This document shows, one piece after another, positions 10,184-18,341 of a stretch of DNA of 64,000 nt (the stretch's first letter is position 1; each line of letters begins with the position of its first letter). The notes beneath the pieces are model-generated. The model was not told where the DNA came from. It did not search any database and saw only the letters and a program-made list of their open reading frames with translations. The position numbers were made by a program, and so were the translations under genes. This DNA comes from Alicyclobacillus acidocaldarius subsp. acidocaldarius Tc-4-1. Lineage in GTDB: Bacteria; Bacillota; Bacilli; Alicyclobacillales; Alicyclobacillaceae. Where the stretch lies: the NCBI RefSeq assembly GCF_000219875.1, contig NC_017167.1, positions 2,627,361 through 2,691,360 on the forward strand, read 5' to 3'.

Positions 10184-10384
10184 TCAACCGCCGCCGACAA
10201 ATCGCACCATCTCGATCACGTCGCCCTCCTGAATCACTTCGGCTTCGAACGCCTGCCGGTCCACAATCTGCCCGTTCCGCTCGATGGCAACCGGCTCGCC
10301 GTCGAGATCGTAGTGGCGGACGAGATCGAGCACCGTCATGCCATCCGGAAGGGAGACGTCCTTACCGTTCAAGCGTATCCGCAC
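10184..10384 (-). CDS. thiS: Sulfur-carrier protein ThiS
   Basis: Small ubiquitin-like sulfur carrier for thiazole synthesis. The 66 residues end in the required Gly-Gly tail (MVRFVGGG), the site of adenylation by ThiF and thiocarboxylation. The GTG at 10384 follows GGGGAGG by 8 bases. The start lies inside the 3' end of thiO (23-base overlap), so translation is probably coupled. Confidence 0.95.
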   Translation of the reverse strand: MRIRLNGKDVSLPDGMTVLDLVRHYDLDGEPVAIERNGQIVDRQAFEAEVIQEGDVIEMVRFVGGG

Positions 10385-11519
10385 GCACCTCACCTCCCCA
10401 GGCCGAGAAGCGCGTTGGCGGCCAAAACGGCAACCACAGATCCTCGGGCGCACGGCCGAGCGCAGCGCTCGCCACGATGCGGCCCGTGATGGGCGCGAGC
10501 AACACGCCGTTGCGAAAGTGGCCCACGGCGAGAATGAGCCCCTCCGCGCCGGGCCACGGCCCGATGACCGGATCGGCCGATTCCCCCGCGAGGCGCGGGC
10601 GAAGCCCGCTCCAGGCGCGCAGCCACTCGCCGCCGCGAAGGCCGGGCACCGCGTCGAGCGCCCTTGCCGCGAGTGTAGCGAGGCCATCCACGGTGTTGCG
10701 CTTGTCGTAACCGGCGTCCGGCTCTTCCGTCGCGCCGATCACGACTGTGCCATCCCGTTTGGGCACCAGGTACGTTCCGGCGTCGTAGACGGTGCGGCGC
10801 AGCCCAGCGCCGCGCGGAGGGCGGACGGCGAGCATCTGCCCCTTCACCGGGCGCACCTCGAGCGGAACCCCGAGCGCGCGAAGCAGAGGAGAGGCCCACG
10901 CGCCCGCCGCAACGACGACACAATCCGCCGCGTACACCTCTCGCGCGCCCCGGACGCGCCAGCGCTCACCATCGCGCTCGACGCGCAGCACCTCCTCGCC
11001 CTCGTAGACGTCGCACACACTCGCCACACACGCCCGCAGCGCCGCGCTGAGCCTCGGCGCGTGCACGTTCCCGTCGCGCGGCAGGTAGAGGGCGCCGAGC
11101 ACATCGCCCGCCACGCCTCGCTCGAGCTCGCGCACCTCCCCGGGGTCCAGCCAAACGGCCTCATCGCCAGCCGCGCGTTGCCAGTTCATCCGCTCCTTCA
11201 GTTGCGTGGCCGCACCCTCGGAACGCGCGAGCTGCACAATTCCATTCTCCACCCACTCGACGTCAATGCCGGCCTCCTCAAGGAGCGCCGCTCTAAACTC
11301 CGGGTACATCGCGCGGCTCTCGCGGCACAGCGCGTAAAACGCGTCTGGCGCGTGCGCCTCGAGCTGCGCGCCGAGCATCCCCGCCGCCGCGCTCGAGGCC
11401 TCGCCCCCCAGCCGGCCGCGATCGACCACGGCCACGGACAGCCCCTCGCGCGCCAGCGCCCGCGCCGACGCCATGCCAATCGCGCCGCCGCCCACCACCA
11501 CGGCGTCATACGCGCGCAC
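10362..11519 (-). CDS. thiO: Glycine oxidase ThiO
   Basis: FAD enzyme that oxidises glycine to dehydroglycine, the imine used by ThiG in aerobic bacteria. The 385 residues start with the Rossmann motif VVGGGAIGMASARALA, then GGEASSAAAGMLGAQ. The C-terminal FAD-contact region has WSGLRPRLAGESADPVIGP and GHFRNGVLLAPITG. The GTG at 11519 has GGGGGG seven bases upstream and overlaps the end of tenI by 14 bases. Confidence 0.93.
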   Translation of the reverse strand: MRAYDAVVVGGGAIGMASARALAREGLSVAVVDRGRLGGEASSAAAGMLGAQLEAHAPDAFYALCRESRAMYPEFRAALLEEAGIDVEWVENGIVQLARSEGAATQLKERMNWQRAAGDEAVWLDPGEVRELERGVAGDVLGALYLPRDGNVHAPRLSAALRACVASVCDVYEGEEVLRVERDGERWRVRGAREVYAADCVVVAAGAWASPLLRALGVPLEVRPVKGQMLAVRPPRGAGLRRTVYDAGTYLVPKRDGTVVIGATEEPDAGYDKRNTVDGLATLAARALDAVPGLRGGEWLRAWSGLRPRLAGESADPVIGPWPGAEGLILAVGHFRNGVLLAPITGRIVASAALGRAPEDLWLPFWPPTRFSAWGGEVRADTLER

Positions 11520-12198
11520 GCCGCATCCCCCCTTCCAGCGTTGGAAACGGGACCTTGGGCGTCACGGGCGATCTCGCCATGGCCTCTTTGAGCCTCGCCG
11601 CGGCCGCGCGCGGATCCGCGGCCTCCACCACCGCGCCGATCACGGCCACGCCGCTCGCGCCGGTCGCCAACACCTCGCCCACGTTTCCCGCGTCAATGCC
11701 GCCAATCGCCACCACCGGGATGGACAGCACCTCGACCACCCGAGCGAGCTCACGCACGCCCTTTGGCGGCAGTCCCGGGTGAGACGCGGTCGGGAAGATG
11801 TGGCCGAACGTGACGTAGTCTGCGCCCGCGGCCTCGGCGGCCTTCGCTTCCTCGATCGAATGCACGGAACAGCCGACGACAAGCCCGCCGCCCGCCCGCT
11901 TGACCACCTCGCGCGCGACCGCCACCGGCAGCGACTTGGCCGCCAGATGCACGCCGTCCGCGCCTGCCGCCATTGCCACGTCCAGGCGGTCGTTCACCAA
12001 CACGCGCGCGCTCGCTCCCGCCTCGCGGATCCGCGCCAAAAGCGCACACGCGAATTCGAACACGGCGAGAGCCGGCGCCTTCTTCTCCCGGACCTGAATC
12101 ACGTCGGCCCCGCCTAACGCCGCAAGCCACAGCGCGTCTTCGAGCGGAACCTTTGCGCCGCGGGCGCGATCACTCAACACATGGAGCACATGGGTCAT
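11506..12198 (-). CDS. tenI: Thiazole tautomerase TenI (ThiE-like)
   Basis: Aromatises the thiazole tautomer released by ThiG. The 230-residue (beta/alpha)8 protein resembles thiamine-phosphate synthase ThiE (IQVREKK, NDRLDVAMAAGADGVHL) but has AAKSLP where ThiE has GQxD, the segment with the metal-binding Asp. It carries the TenI signature YVTFGHIFPT with His133 at the position of the TenI catalytic His. The gene order tenI-thiO-thiS-thiG-thiF matches the B. subtilis operon. ATG at 12198 with GGAGA eight bases upstream. A second ThiE activity cannot be excluded from sequence alone. No TPP riboswitch was recognised in the 105 bases upstream. Confidence 0.8.
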   Translation of the reverse strand: MTHVLHVLSDRARGAKVPLEDALWLAALGGADVIQVREKKAPALAVFEFACALLARIREAGASARVLVNDRLDVAMAAGADGVHLAAKSLPVAVAREVVKRAGGGLVVGCSVHSIEEAKAAEAAGADYVTFGHIFPTASHPGLPPKGVRELARVVEVLSIPVVAIGGIDAGNVGEVLATGASGVAVIGAVVEAADPRAAAARLKEAMARSPVTPKVPFPTLEGGMRRARV

Positions 12199-12303
12199 GC
12201 TGTCATCTCCAAAAGAAAAGCCGCACCCCATCGGGCACGGCAGGTTTCCAGTCTGAACCTCGCAAACGCGCCGCCGCATCGGCAGCTATCCGTTTTTTCG
12301 GAC

Positions 12304-13233
12304 TTACTTCGAGAGCGCCTCCGTCAGCACCGGCACAATCTGCTTCTTGCGCGAGACGACGCCCTTCAACAAGGCCTGATGCTCCTCGAGCTTCACGCCG
12401 TACGCCTCTTCGACTGCGTGCGCCGCGCTTCCAAGCGCCAGGCCGACCGAGTCGTTGTTCAAGATGTCCGTCACGACGAAGAAGAACAGATCCAGGCCCT
12501 TTTCGGCGATCTTCTTCTCGATGGCCTGCAGGATCTCGGCCTTCTTGGCGAGCACGTCGTTCACGTCGACCGCGTTGACCTGCGCGATCTCGACCTTGTG
12601 GTTCCCCATCTGGAACTCCTTTGCGTCGAGCGTCAGCAATTCGTCGACCGTCTTCTGGCTGAGGTCCGCGCCCGCCTTGAGCATCTGAAGGCCGTACTCC
12701 TCGAGCTTCACGCCAGCCAGCTCGGCGAGCTCGCGCGCGGCCTTCACGTCCTCCTCCGTGCACGTGGGCGATTTGAGGAGCAGCGTGTCCGAGATGATGG
12801 CCGAGAGCATGATGCCGGCCACATGGCGCGGGATCGACACGTTCTTCTCTTTGTACAGCTTGTTGAGAATGGTGGCCGTGCACCCGACCGGCTCCGCGCG
12901 GTAGTAGAGCGGATCCGCCGTCTCGAAGTTCGCGATGCGGTGGTGATCGATGACCTCCACCACCTTCACCTGGTCGACGTCCGGCGCGCTCTGCTGCCGC
13001 TCGTTGTGATCCACCAGGATGACCTCGTCCACTTCTCCCGCCACGCTTTCGACCACGCGCGGCGCGGCCACGCCGAAATGGCTCAGGACGAACTGCGTCT
13101 CAGGGTTGGGCTCGCCGAGCGCAACGGGCTCCACGTCCTCCCCCAGTTCGCGCTTCAGGTGAGCGTATGCGATCGCGGACGTGATCGCGTCGGTATCCGG
13201 ATTTCGATGGCCGAAAATCAAGCGCTTCGCCAT
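12304..13233 (-). CDS. ppaC: Manganese-dependent inorganic pyrophosphatase
   Basis: Family II (DHH) pyrophosphatase that hydrolyses PPi to phosphate in the cytoplasm. The 309 residues show the metal ligands at the canonical numbers: His9, Asp13, Asp15 ([11 protein letters not shown]), Asp75 (VDHNE) and His97 (IDHHR). The start at 13233 has GGAGGAG upstream. The C-terminal DHHA2 domain covers about residues 190-309. It sits 105 bases upstream of tenI with no strong terminator, so it may lead that operon. Confidence 0.95.
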   Translation of the reverse strand: MAKRLIFGHRNPDTDAITSAIAYAHLKRELGEDVEPVALGEPNPETQFVLSHFGVAAPRVVESVAGEVDEVILVDHNERQQSAPDVDQVKVVEVIDHHRIANFETADPLYYRAEPVGCTATILNKLYKEKNVSIPRHVAGIMLSAIISDTLLLKSPTCTEEDVKAARELAELAGVKLEEYGLQMLKAGADLSQKTVDELLTLDAKEFQMGNHKVEIAQVNAVDVNDVLAKKAEILQAIEKKIAEKGLDLFFFVVTDILNNDSVGLALGSAAHAVEEAYGVKLEEHQALLKGVVSRKKQIVPVLTEALSK

Positions 13234-13317
13234 GCAGCCGACTCCTCCAAGCGATTTTGTAAACATTCGAATCCAGTATATCAGGTCGGAGGGCCTGTTT
13301 GCACCAATCGCGGGGCA

Positions 13318-14565
13318 TCATGCGTTCGAAGCCACATCTGCCGAGGGACCACCGGCGGTGCCTTTCGGCGCGACGCGCCACCAGCCTATGGTGAGCGCGG
13401 CGCAGGCGGCGGAACAGAGCCACATCCACGCCGCGACGGGGACCACGTGCAACGAAGCGCCGGCGAGCGCGGACGCAAGCGGGACGGCCACGCCCGCGAA
13501 CGAGTAGATCAGGCCGAACGCGCGGCCCCGCACCTCCCCGGGAATCGCGCGCTGCATCAAGGCAAAGCCGATGGCGTTGATGATGGCGACCGACACGCCC
13601 AGCACAACATTCATCGCGAGCGAGAGCCACACGGAACGAGAGAAGCTGAAGATGAGCATTGCAAAGGACGTCAGGGCGCCGAAGGTGAGAAGTCCGGTGC
13701 GCGCGCTCATCCGCGCGGCGAGTCCCGCGAACAGGCTCCCGAGCAACTGTCCGAGCGACAGCGCCGCGTTGATGGCGCCGAATTGGAGGGCGCCTCCGTG
13801 GAGCACGCGGTGCGTCCACACCGACAACAGCACGTCCACGCCTGCAAAGAAGAAGTTCAGGAGCACGATGAGGGGCAGGACGGCAACGAACCAGCGAATT
13901 CGCGCGACGGCGCGCCAACCTTCCACCATCTGCGAGACCACAGAAGCCTTCGGCCTCGGTTCCGCCGCGCCATCCCGCCAGATCCGGCCCTCGCGCCGCC
14001 ACAGGCGAATGACGTTCGCCACGGCGGCGGCACTCGCGAGAAAGCTCAGGCCGTCGATGGCCGCGATCCAAGGGATGCCGATGGCGGCGAGCGATGCGCC
14101 GCCGATGGCCGAGCCGACGGTCAGTGCCAATCGCGACGTCGTCATGACCAGACCATTGGCCGCCGTCAGATCCTCGTCGGGCACCAGGCGCGGAAGAATG
14201 ACGCTCTCCGCCGGCCCAAACAGACTCCCTCCGAGGCCGTGCGCGGCCAGGATGACAAGCGTGACCACCACAAACGCGTGGGGCCAAAGGGCGTACACGA
14301 GAGCGCCGAACAGCGAGACCGAGGCGCGAGCGAGATCAGTCCAAAGCATCACGTAGCGGGCGTCCCAGCGATCAACGAAGCTGCCGCCCACCGCAGACAG
14401 GAGGTTGGGAAGTGTCAGGGCCAGGCCCGCGGCGGACAACAGATACGGCGAGCGGAGCTGAACTTCCCAGTACGCCATGATGAAAAACAGCTGCGTGCCG
14501 AGCTGTGACAAGACCTGCCCCAGCCAGACCGAGGTGAACGCCGGCCATCGGAATACCCGTAACAT
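13318..14565 (-). CDS. MFS transporter, 12 membrane segments
   Basis: Major facilitator permease of 415 residues in the MFS_3 / TetR-efflux-like group that includes many drug and siderophore exporters. It has about twelve hydrophobic segments. The loop after helix 2 carries VDRWDARYVMLW, a variant of the DRxGRR-type signature, and FGPAESVILPRLVPDEDL precedes the middle of the N-terminal half, as in this subgroup. The start has GAGGAG eight bases upstream. It begins 27 bases after the stop of another MFS gene and is likely co-transcribed with it. Substrate unknown. Confidence 0.85.
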   Translation of the reverse strand: MLRVFRWPAFTSVWLGQVLSQLGTQLFFIMAYWEVQLRSPYLLSAAGLALTLPNLLSAVGGSFVDRWDARYVMLWTDLARASVSLFGALVYALWPHAFVVVTLVILAAHGLGGSLFGPAESVILPRLVPDEDLTAANGLVMTTSRLALTVGSAIGGASLAAIGIPWIAAIDGLSFLASAAAVANVIRLWRREGRIWRDGAAEPRPKASVVSQMVEGWRAVARIRWFVAVLPLIVLLNFFFAGVDVLLSVWTHRVLHGGALQFGAINAALSLGQLLGSLFAGLAARMSARTGLLTFGALTSFAMLIFSFSRSVWLSLAMNVVLGVSVAIINAIGFALMQRAIPGEVRGRAFGLIYSFAGVAVPLASALAGASLHVVPVAAWMWLCSAACAALTIGWWRVAPKGTAGGPSADVASNA

Positions 14566-14592
14566 CGCGCTCTCTCCTCACTGGGTTTGACG

Positions 14593-16125
14593 TCACTCCA
14601 CCGTCTCGCCGCTCGGAGCGTTGGACCAGGCCGGCGCCCGAAAGCGAGATGTCCCAAACATCCACACCGCCACCACGGTCAGCACACATGGAACGAGATC
14701 CCAAAGGAACGCAGAGTGAATGGACTGATTCAGCGCGTCTGTGAGCTTCTGCAGCACAAAGCCGGGCATGTGCTCGCGCGTCTCAGGCGACATGATGGCG
14801 CGAGGATCCATGTGGCTGAACGCGCTCGCCTGAGGAACGCCTTGAAACGCCTCGGCCACTTGATGGGCGAACGCGTGCTTCTGAATCGCGCCGTAGATCA
14901 CAATCCCGACCGTCATACCGAGTTCGCGGACGAAGCTGTTCGTGGAACTGCCCGCGCCGCGGTTTTGCGCGTCGAGATCGCCCATCGCGGCCATGCCGGT
15001 GACGGAGAAGAATGGCCCGATGCCAAGCCCCACCACGGCCATGTCGAGGATCACGCGCCACGTCGGCGTATCGGCCCGGAGCCCGAGAAGCAGCGCGATG
15101 CCGGCGCAGAAGACGATGGCGAACGGCAAGAGCACGGTGCGATAAGGCGCGCGGCTCGCGAAGCGCCCCGCCATCGGCGCGGTCACGGACGATCCGACCA
15201 TCATCGGCAGGAGAAACAGCCCCGCATCGATGGGCGATCCGCCGCGCACGCCCTGCACGTAAATCGGCACCCACACCACCGCGACGATGTACGCGCTGCC
15301 GCTCAAGATCCCTGCCACGTTCGAGACAGCGAAGGATCGCTTTCGAAAGAGGTGAAGCGAGACCACGGGCTCCTTGGCGCGCAGCTCCACGGCGAAAAAG
15401 AGCGCGAGGAGCGCCGCGGAAACGGCGAAACCGGCCAGGATGGGCGCGGAGTTCCACGGATACGTCTGTCCGCCGAATTCCAGCGCGAACGTGAGCGCCG
15501 TCACGCCGGGCACCAGCGTGAAGATGCCGAGCCAGTCAATGGCCTGCCGGCCGTGCCGCGCCGACTCGCGGTACGCGCACAGGATGAGCAGAAACGCGAC
15601 AACACCAATCGGCACGTTGATGTAGAAGACGATCCGCCACGACCAGTGCTGGGTGATGTACGCGCCGAGAAGCGGGCCGAAGATGCTCGCCATGCCGAAG
15701 ACCGCGCCAAAGAGCCCCGAGAACTTGCCCTGCTCCTTCGGCGGCACTACGTCAAAGATGATCGTGAACGCAATGGGCATCAGCGCACCGCCGCCAATCC
15801 CCTGAATCGCGCGGTAGATGGCGAGTTCAGTCATGTTCTGCGCCGTCCCACACAGGATGGAGCCGATGAGAAACGCCGCGATGCCAAACATGAAAAACCG
15901 CTTGCGCCCGTACATGTCGGACAACTTGCCGAAGATGGGCATGCCGGCCATCTCCGTCAGCATGTACGCCGCCGTGATCCACACAATCTGCTCGAGGCCG
16001 CCCAGGTGCGCCACGATGTTGCCCGTCGCGGTGGCCACAATCGTGTTGTCCATGGCCGCGACAAAGATGCCCAAGAGCAGGGCCAGCACCACGAGCCCTT
16101 GGTTCGAAGTCCGATCTACCTGCAC
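14593..16125 (-). CDS. DHA2-family (EmrB-like, 14-segment) MFS multidrug transporter
   Basis: Proton-coupled drug exporter of the 14-helix DHA2 family. From the GTG at 16125, six bases after GGAGG, the protein has 510 residues, normal for the family. It shows the motif A loop FGKLSDMYGRKRFF, the helix-1 motif DNTIVATATGNI, and the motif C-like GPLLGAYITQHWSWRIVFYINVPIG. It starts 16 bases after the second bactofilin stop and is followed by another MFS gene, so the two exporters may be tail genes of the yhbD-bactofilin transcript. Confidence 0.87.
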   Translation of the reverse strand: MQVDRTSNQGLVVLALLLGIFVAAMDNTIVATATGNIVAHLGGLEQIVWITAAYMLTEMAGMPIFGKLSDMYGRKRFFMFGIAAFLIGSILCGTAQNMTELAIYRAIQGIGGGALMPIAFTIIFDVVPPKEQGKFSGLFGAVFGMASIFGPLLGAYITQHWSWRIVFYINVPIGVVAFLLILCAYRESARHGRQAIDWLGIFTLVPGVTALTFALEFGGQTYPWNSAPILAGFAVSAALLALFFAVELRAKEPVVSLHLFRKRSFAVSNVAGILSGSAYIVAVVWVPIYVQGVRGGSPIDAGLFLLPMMVGSSVTAPMAGRFASRAPYRTVLLPFAIVFCAGIALLLGLRADTPTWRVILDMAVVGLGIGPFFSVTGMAAMGDLDAQNRGAGSSTNSFVRELGMTVGIVIYGAIQKHAFAHQVAEAFQGVPQASAFSHMDPRAIMSPETREHMPGFVLQKLTDALNQSIHSAFLWDLVPCVLTVVAVWMFGTSRFRAPAWSNAPSGETVE

Positions 16126-16141
16126 ACAAACCCTCCTCGCG

Positions 16142-16816
16142 TTATTCAGGCCTACCCGCGTCGATGACCCGCCCCACCTTGGCGTCCGGGTGCGCCTCGT
16201 ACGACTGACCATATTCCACGCGTTCAATCTCGCATCCTGGGCCAAGCCGCACCACCTGCGCCCGCACCACGCGGGCGCGGGTGTGAACGAGGTGGACCTC
16301 GTCCGCCTCAATGACGTCCGCCTCGAGCGTCCCGTGCCTGCGCATCGACGATTTCCAGAGATACCGCGGCAGCTCGACGGTGAGCCGACCCATCCCCATC
16401 TCGCGCACCCGGCACGGGCCGTGCAGCCGAAACCGGGCCTCGTCCGCGGAGAACAGCCCCTCAACGGTCAGCGCACCGCGAATGAGGGCGCGATCGGCGC
16501 CGCAGTTTCCACGGACGACGACCTCGCCCGCCGTCTTGAATACTCCCGCAGACAAGTGCCCGTCGCATTCGAGCGCCCCCATCACCTGCAGCTTGGCGGC
16601 GGTCACATCACCGCGACAGCTCGCCTGTCCCATAATGGTCGCCGCCTCCGCCGACACGTCCGCTCTCGCTTCCAGCTCGCCCATCACGCGGAGGCGCTCA
16701 CAGGTGAGTGGCCCCTTGACGACCGCCTGCCCCATGATCCGCACGCGCCCGAAGTCGCCACCCGCCGCGGTGGACTGGCCCATGACCGTCAGCTTCGGCT
16801 TCGCCCCGTCTCCCAT
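16142..16816 (-). CDS. Bactofilin-like polymer-forming protein (second copy)
   Basis: Predicted right-handed beta-helix cytoskeletal protein of the bactofilin (polymer-forming) family. Short repeats such as LTVMGQ, VRIMGQAVVKGPL, LRVMGELEARADV and LQVMGALECDGHL make up the beta-helix over most of 224 residues. The ATG at 16816 has GAGGGGG upstream. Together with the preceding bactofilin and a YhbD-like protein it matches the B. subtilis yhbD-yhbE-yhbF (BacE/BacF) locus, whose bactofilins affect motility. No membrane segment is visible. Confidence 0.85.
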   Translation of the reverse strand: MGDGAKPKLTVMGQSTAAGGDFGRVRIMGQAVVKGPLTCERLRVMGELEARADVSAEAATIMGQASCRGDVTAAKLQVMGALECDGHLSAGVFKTAGEVVVRGNCGADRALIRGALTVEGLFSADEARFRLHGPCRVREMGMGRLTVELPRYLWKSSMRRHGTLEADVIEADEVHLVHTRARVVRAQVVRLGPGCEIERVEYGQSYEAHPDAKVGRVIDAGRPE

Positions 16817-16829
16817 CTCCGTCGCCCCC

Positions 16830-17525
16830 TCAGATCTGCACCGCTTCGCCAATCACGGCCGAACCACGCCGCTCGAACGACGTGCGGTATTCGACGCGAT
16901 CGACCCGGCAATCGTCGCCGATGACCACCACGTCTCCCCGGATCCGGCGCGCCAGCACCGCCTCCACCTCGATACGGTCCCCTTCAATCATCTCCACCTC
17001 GAGCCTCGGCTTCGAGAACCATCCCCCGCTTCCAACCGCAGCTGTGAGCGACGAGCAGCCAATCTCCCGCACTTTGGACTTGCCCATCAACTCAAACTCG
17101 ATCACGTCCGCGTTCATCAGCGCCCCGCATTGCACATTGCCCGTCACGCGGACGCGCTCCGCCTCGATGGGCCCCTCCACCTTGACACGCCCGCCAATCT
17201 TCAGGACGCCCGCGCGCAGGGCACCCTGGATGCGCGCCATGCCTGAGACTTCGGCCTGCTCCGCCACCTCGCAGTTGCCGTCCACGTCGCACAGCCCGTT
17301 GATCTCGAATGCCCCCGCCCAAATGGCGCCGTCCACGGACATGCGGCCGTTTACCTCGAGTCGGCCCTCGACCCGCAGGCTGCCATCCACCTGCGCGCTC
17401 CCATTCACTTCACACGTCTCGCAAGCGATATCTCCCTGCATCTTCGCCATACCGTTGACCTCGACCCGCCCGTACGTCCCGCCGCCCATCGACGTGCGGC
17501 CGGACACCTCTAGATCCTCAGGCAT
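16830..17525 (-). CDS. Bactofilin-like polymer-forming protein (first copy)
   Basis: Paralogue of the next gene with the same beta-helix repeats (VEVNGMAKMQGDI, CEVNGSAQVDGSL, LEVNGRMSVDGAI). The repeats carry VNG where the partner mostly has VMG. The ATG at 17525 lies eight bases after GGGGAGGAG; an upstream GTG at 17564 overlapping the yhbD stop is also open but has no such site. 231 residues. Probably assembles with its partner into filaments at the membrane or cell pole; role inferred from the family. Confidence 0.85.
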   Translation of the reverse strand: MPEDLEVSGRTSMGGGTYGRVEVNGMAKMQGDIACETCEVNGSAQVDGSLRVEGRLEVNGRMSVDGAIWAGAFEINGLCDVDGNCEVAEQAEVSGMARIQGALRAGVLKIGGRVKVEGPIEAERVRVTGNVQCGALMNADVIEFELMGKSKVREIGCSSLTAAVGSGGWFSKPRLEVEMIEGDRIEVEAVLARRIRGDVVVIGDDCRVDRVEYRTSFERRGSAVIGEAVQI

Positions 17526-17560
17526 ACGCGATCTCCTCCCCGATTTGACCATGGTTACCT

Positions 17561-18184
17561 TCACATCAGCTTCAGCTTCAGCTGTTCCACAGCGCTCGCC
17601 ACATCGACGGAGAACGCGACGTTGGCCTGCGGGTCAAGCGCGATCTCGGCGTTTGGCGCGCGCGCCAGCCAGGTCCCGACGCCGAGCTTGCGGACGAGAT
17701 CGACACGCATCTGCATGTCACGAAACACTGTTACGAAACGAGGGTACGCGGCGGTGAGCTGCCGCGCCTCGTCCACGCTGACCTGGCCGCTCTCCAGCGC
17801 CTCGTGCACGAGGTATACGCAGACGATGTCCGGAAATGCCAAGATGCGGGCGTTCGGAACCGCGTCGGCGTAGAGGCGCCAGGCGAGATCGCCCACAATC
17901 CCGAGGCGCACGAGGTCATCTCCTGCGCGCTCAATCTCGACGCCCGCCGGCGAGAGGCGCTTCGCCAGTTCATCGAGCGGAACGTCTTCCTTCCACTGTT
18001 TAATCTGCTCGATGCGACTGAGAATCTTGTCGCGGGGAAAGAAGGTCTCCTGGCCGGTGAACGTAGCCTTGCGGATGAACCACTCCTCCGGGATGAGCTT
18101 CTTTCGCTTCCAGCGGTACAATTGGCCGTAGGAAATCCCGGCGAGATCGAGTAACTCCTTTTTCGAGATCAGTTCCTCGTCCAT
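17561..18184 (-). CDS. yhbD: YhbD-like protein with MerR-type helix-turn-helix
   Basis: The N-terminal 45 residues (ISKKELLDLAGISYGQLYRWKRKKLIPEEWF, split by a turn) look like a MerR-type winged helix and recognise-and-bind fold. The remainder is the DUF4004-like region of B. subtilis YhbD. It heads the two-bactofilin operon, as in B. subtilis. The start at 18184 has GGAGATG ten bases upstream. A perfect inverted repeat 27 bases upstream of the start may be its own operator. Function as an autoregulator is inferred. Confidence 0.75.
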   Translation of the reverse strand: MDEELISKKELLDLAGISYGQLYRWKRKKLIPEEWFIRKATFTGQETFFPRDKILSRIEQIKQWKEDVPLDELAKRLSPAGVEIERAGDDLVRLGIVGDLAWRLYADAVPNARILAFPDIVCVYLVHEALESGQVSVDEARQLTAAYPRFVTVFRDMQMRVDLVRKLGVGTWLARAPNAEIALDPQANVAFSVDVASAVEQLKLKLM

Positions 18185-18210
18185 TGAACATCATCTCCGA
18201 CGACGCCATC

Positions 18211-18228
18211 GTAACATAACAATGTTAC
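18211..18228. promoter_or_regulatory. Inverted repeat GTAACAT-N4-ATGTTAC before yhbD
   Basis: Two perfect 7-base arms (18211-18217 and 18222-18228) around AACA form an 18-bp symmetrical site just upstream of yhbD. Location and symmetry suit an operator for the MerR-type YhbD protein or another dimeric repressor. Confidence 0.5.
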
Positions 18229-18299
18229 ATTTCGCAAGTGCCACTTCACCGGGGCCTGAGAAGTGAGTCGCCGGCCGCGCCAACGCGCGCCGCTGATTC

Positions 18300-18327
18300 A
18301 AAAAGCGCCTGCCACGAGGGCAGGCGC
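18300..18327 (-). terminator. Rho-independent terminator of the binding-protein gene
   Basis: On the minus strand GCGCCTGCC and GGCAGGCGC pair perfectly around a 5-base loop, followed directly by TTTTT. It lies 15 bases after the stop of the gene ending at 18342. Confidence 0.9.
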
Positions 18328-18341
18328 CTTGCATTCTTCGT

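Noticed and set aside
12199-12303. Possible TPP riboswitch before tenI
   Set aside because: The conserved CTGAGA and ACCTGATC-type elements are not there, only a short GC-rich stretch.
12181-14508. 775-codon open frame on the plus strand
   Set aside because: Antisense to ppaC and an MFS gene with clear family motifs; the translation is His/Arg-rich and low in hydrophobic order, typical of shadows in GC-rich DNA.
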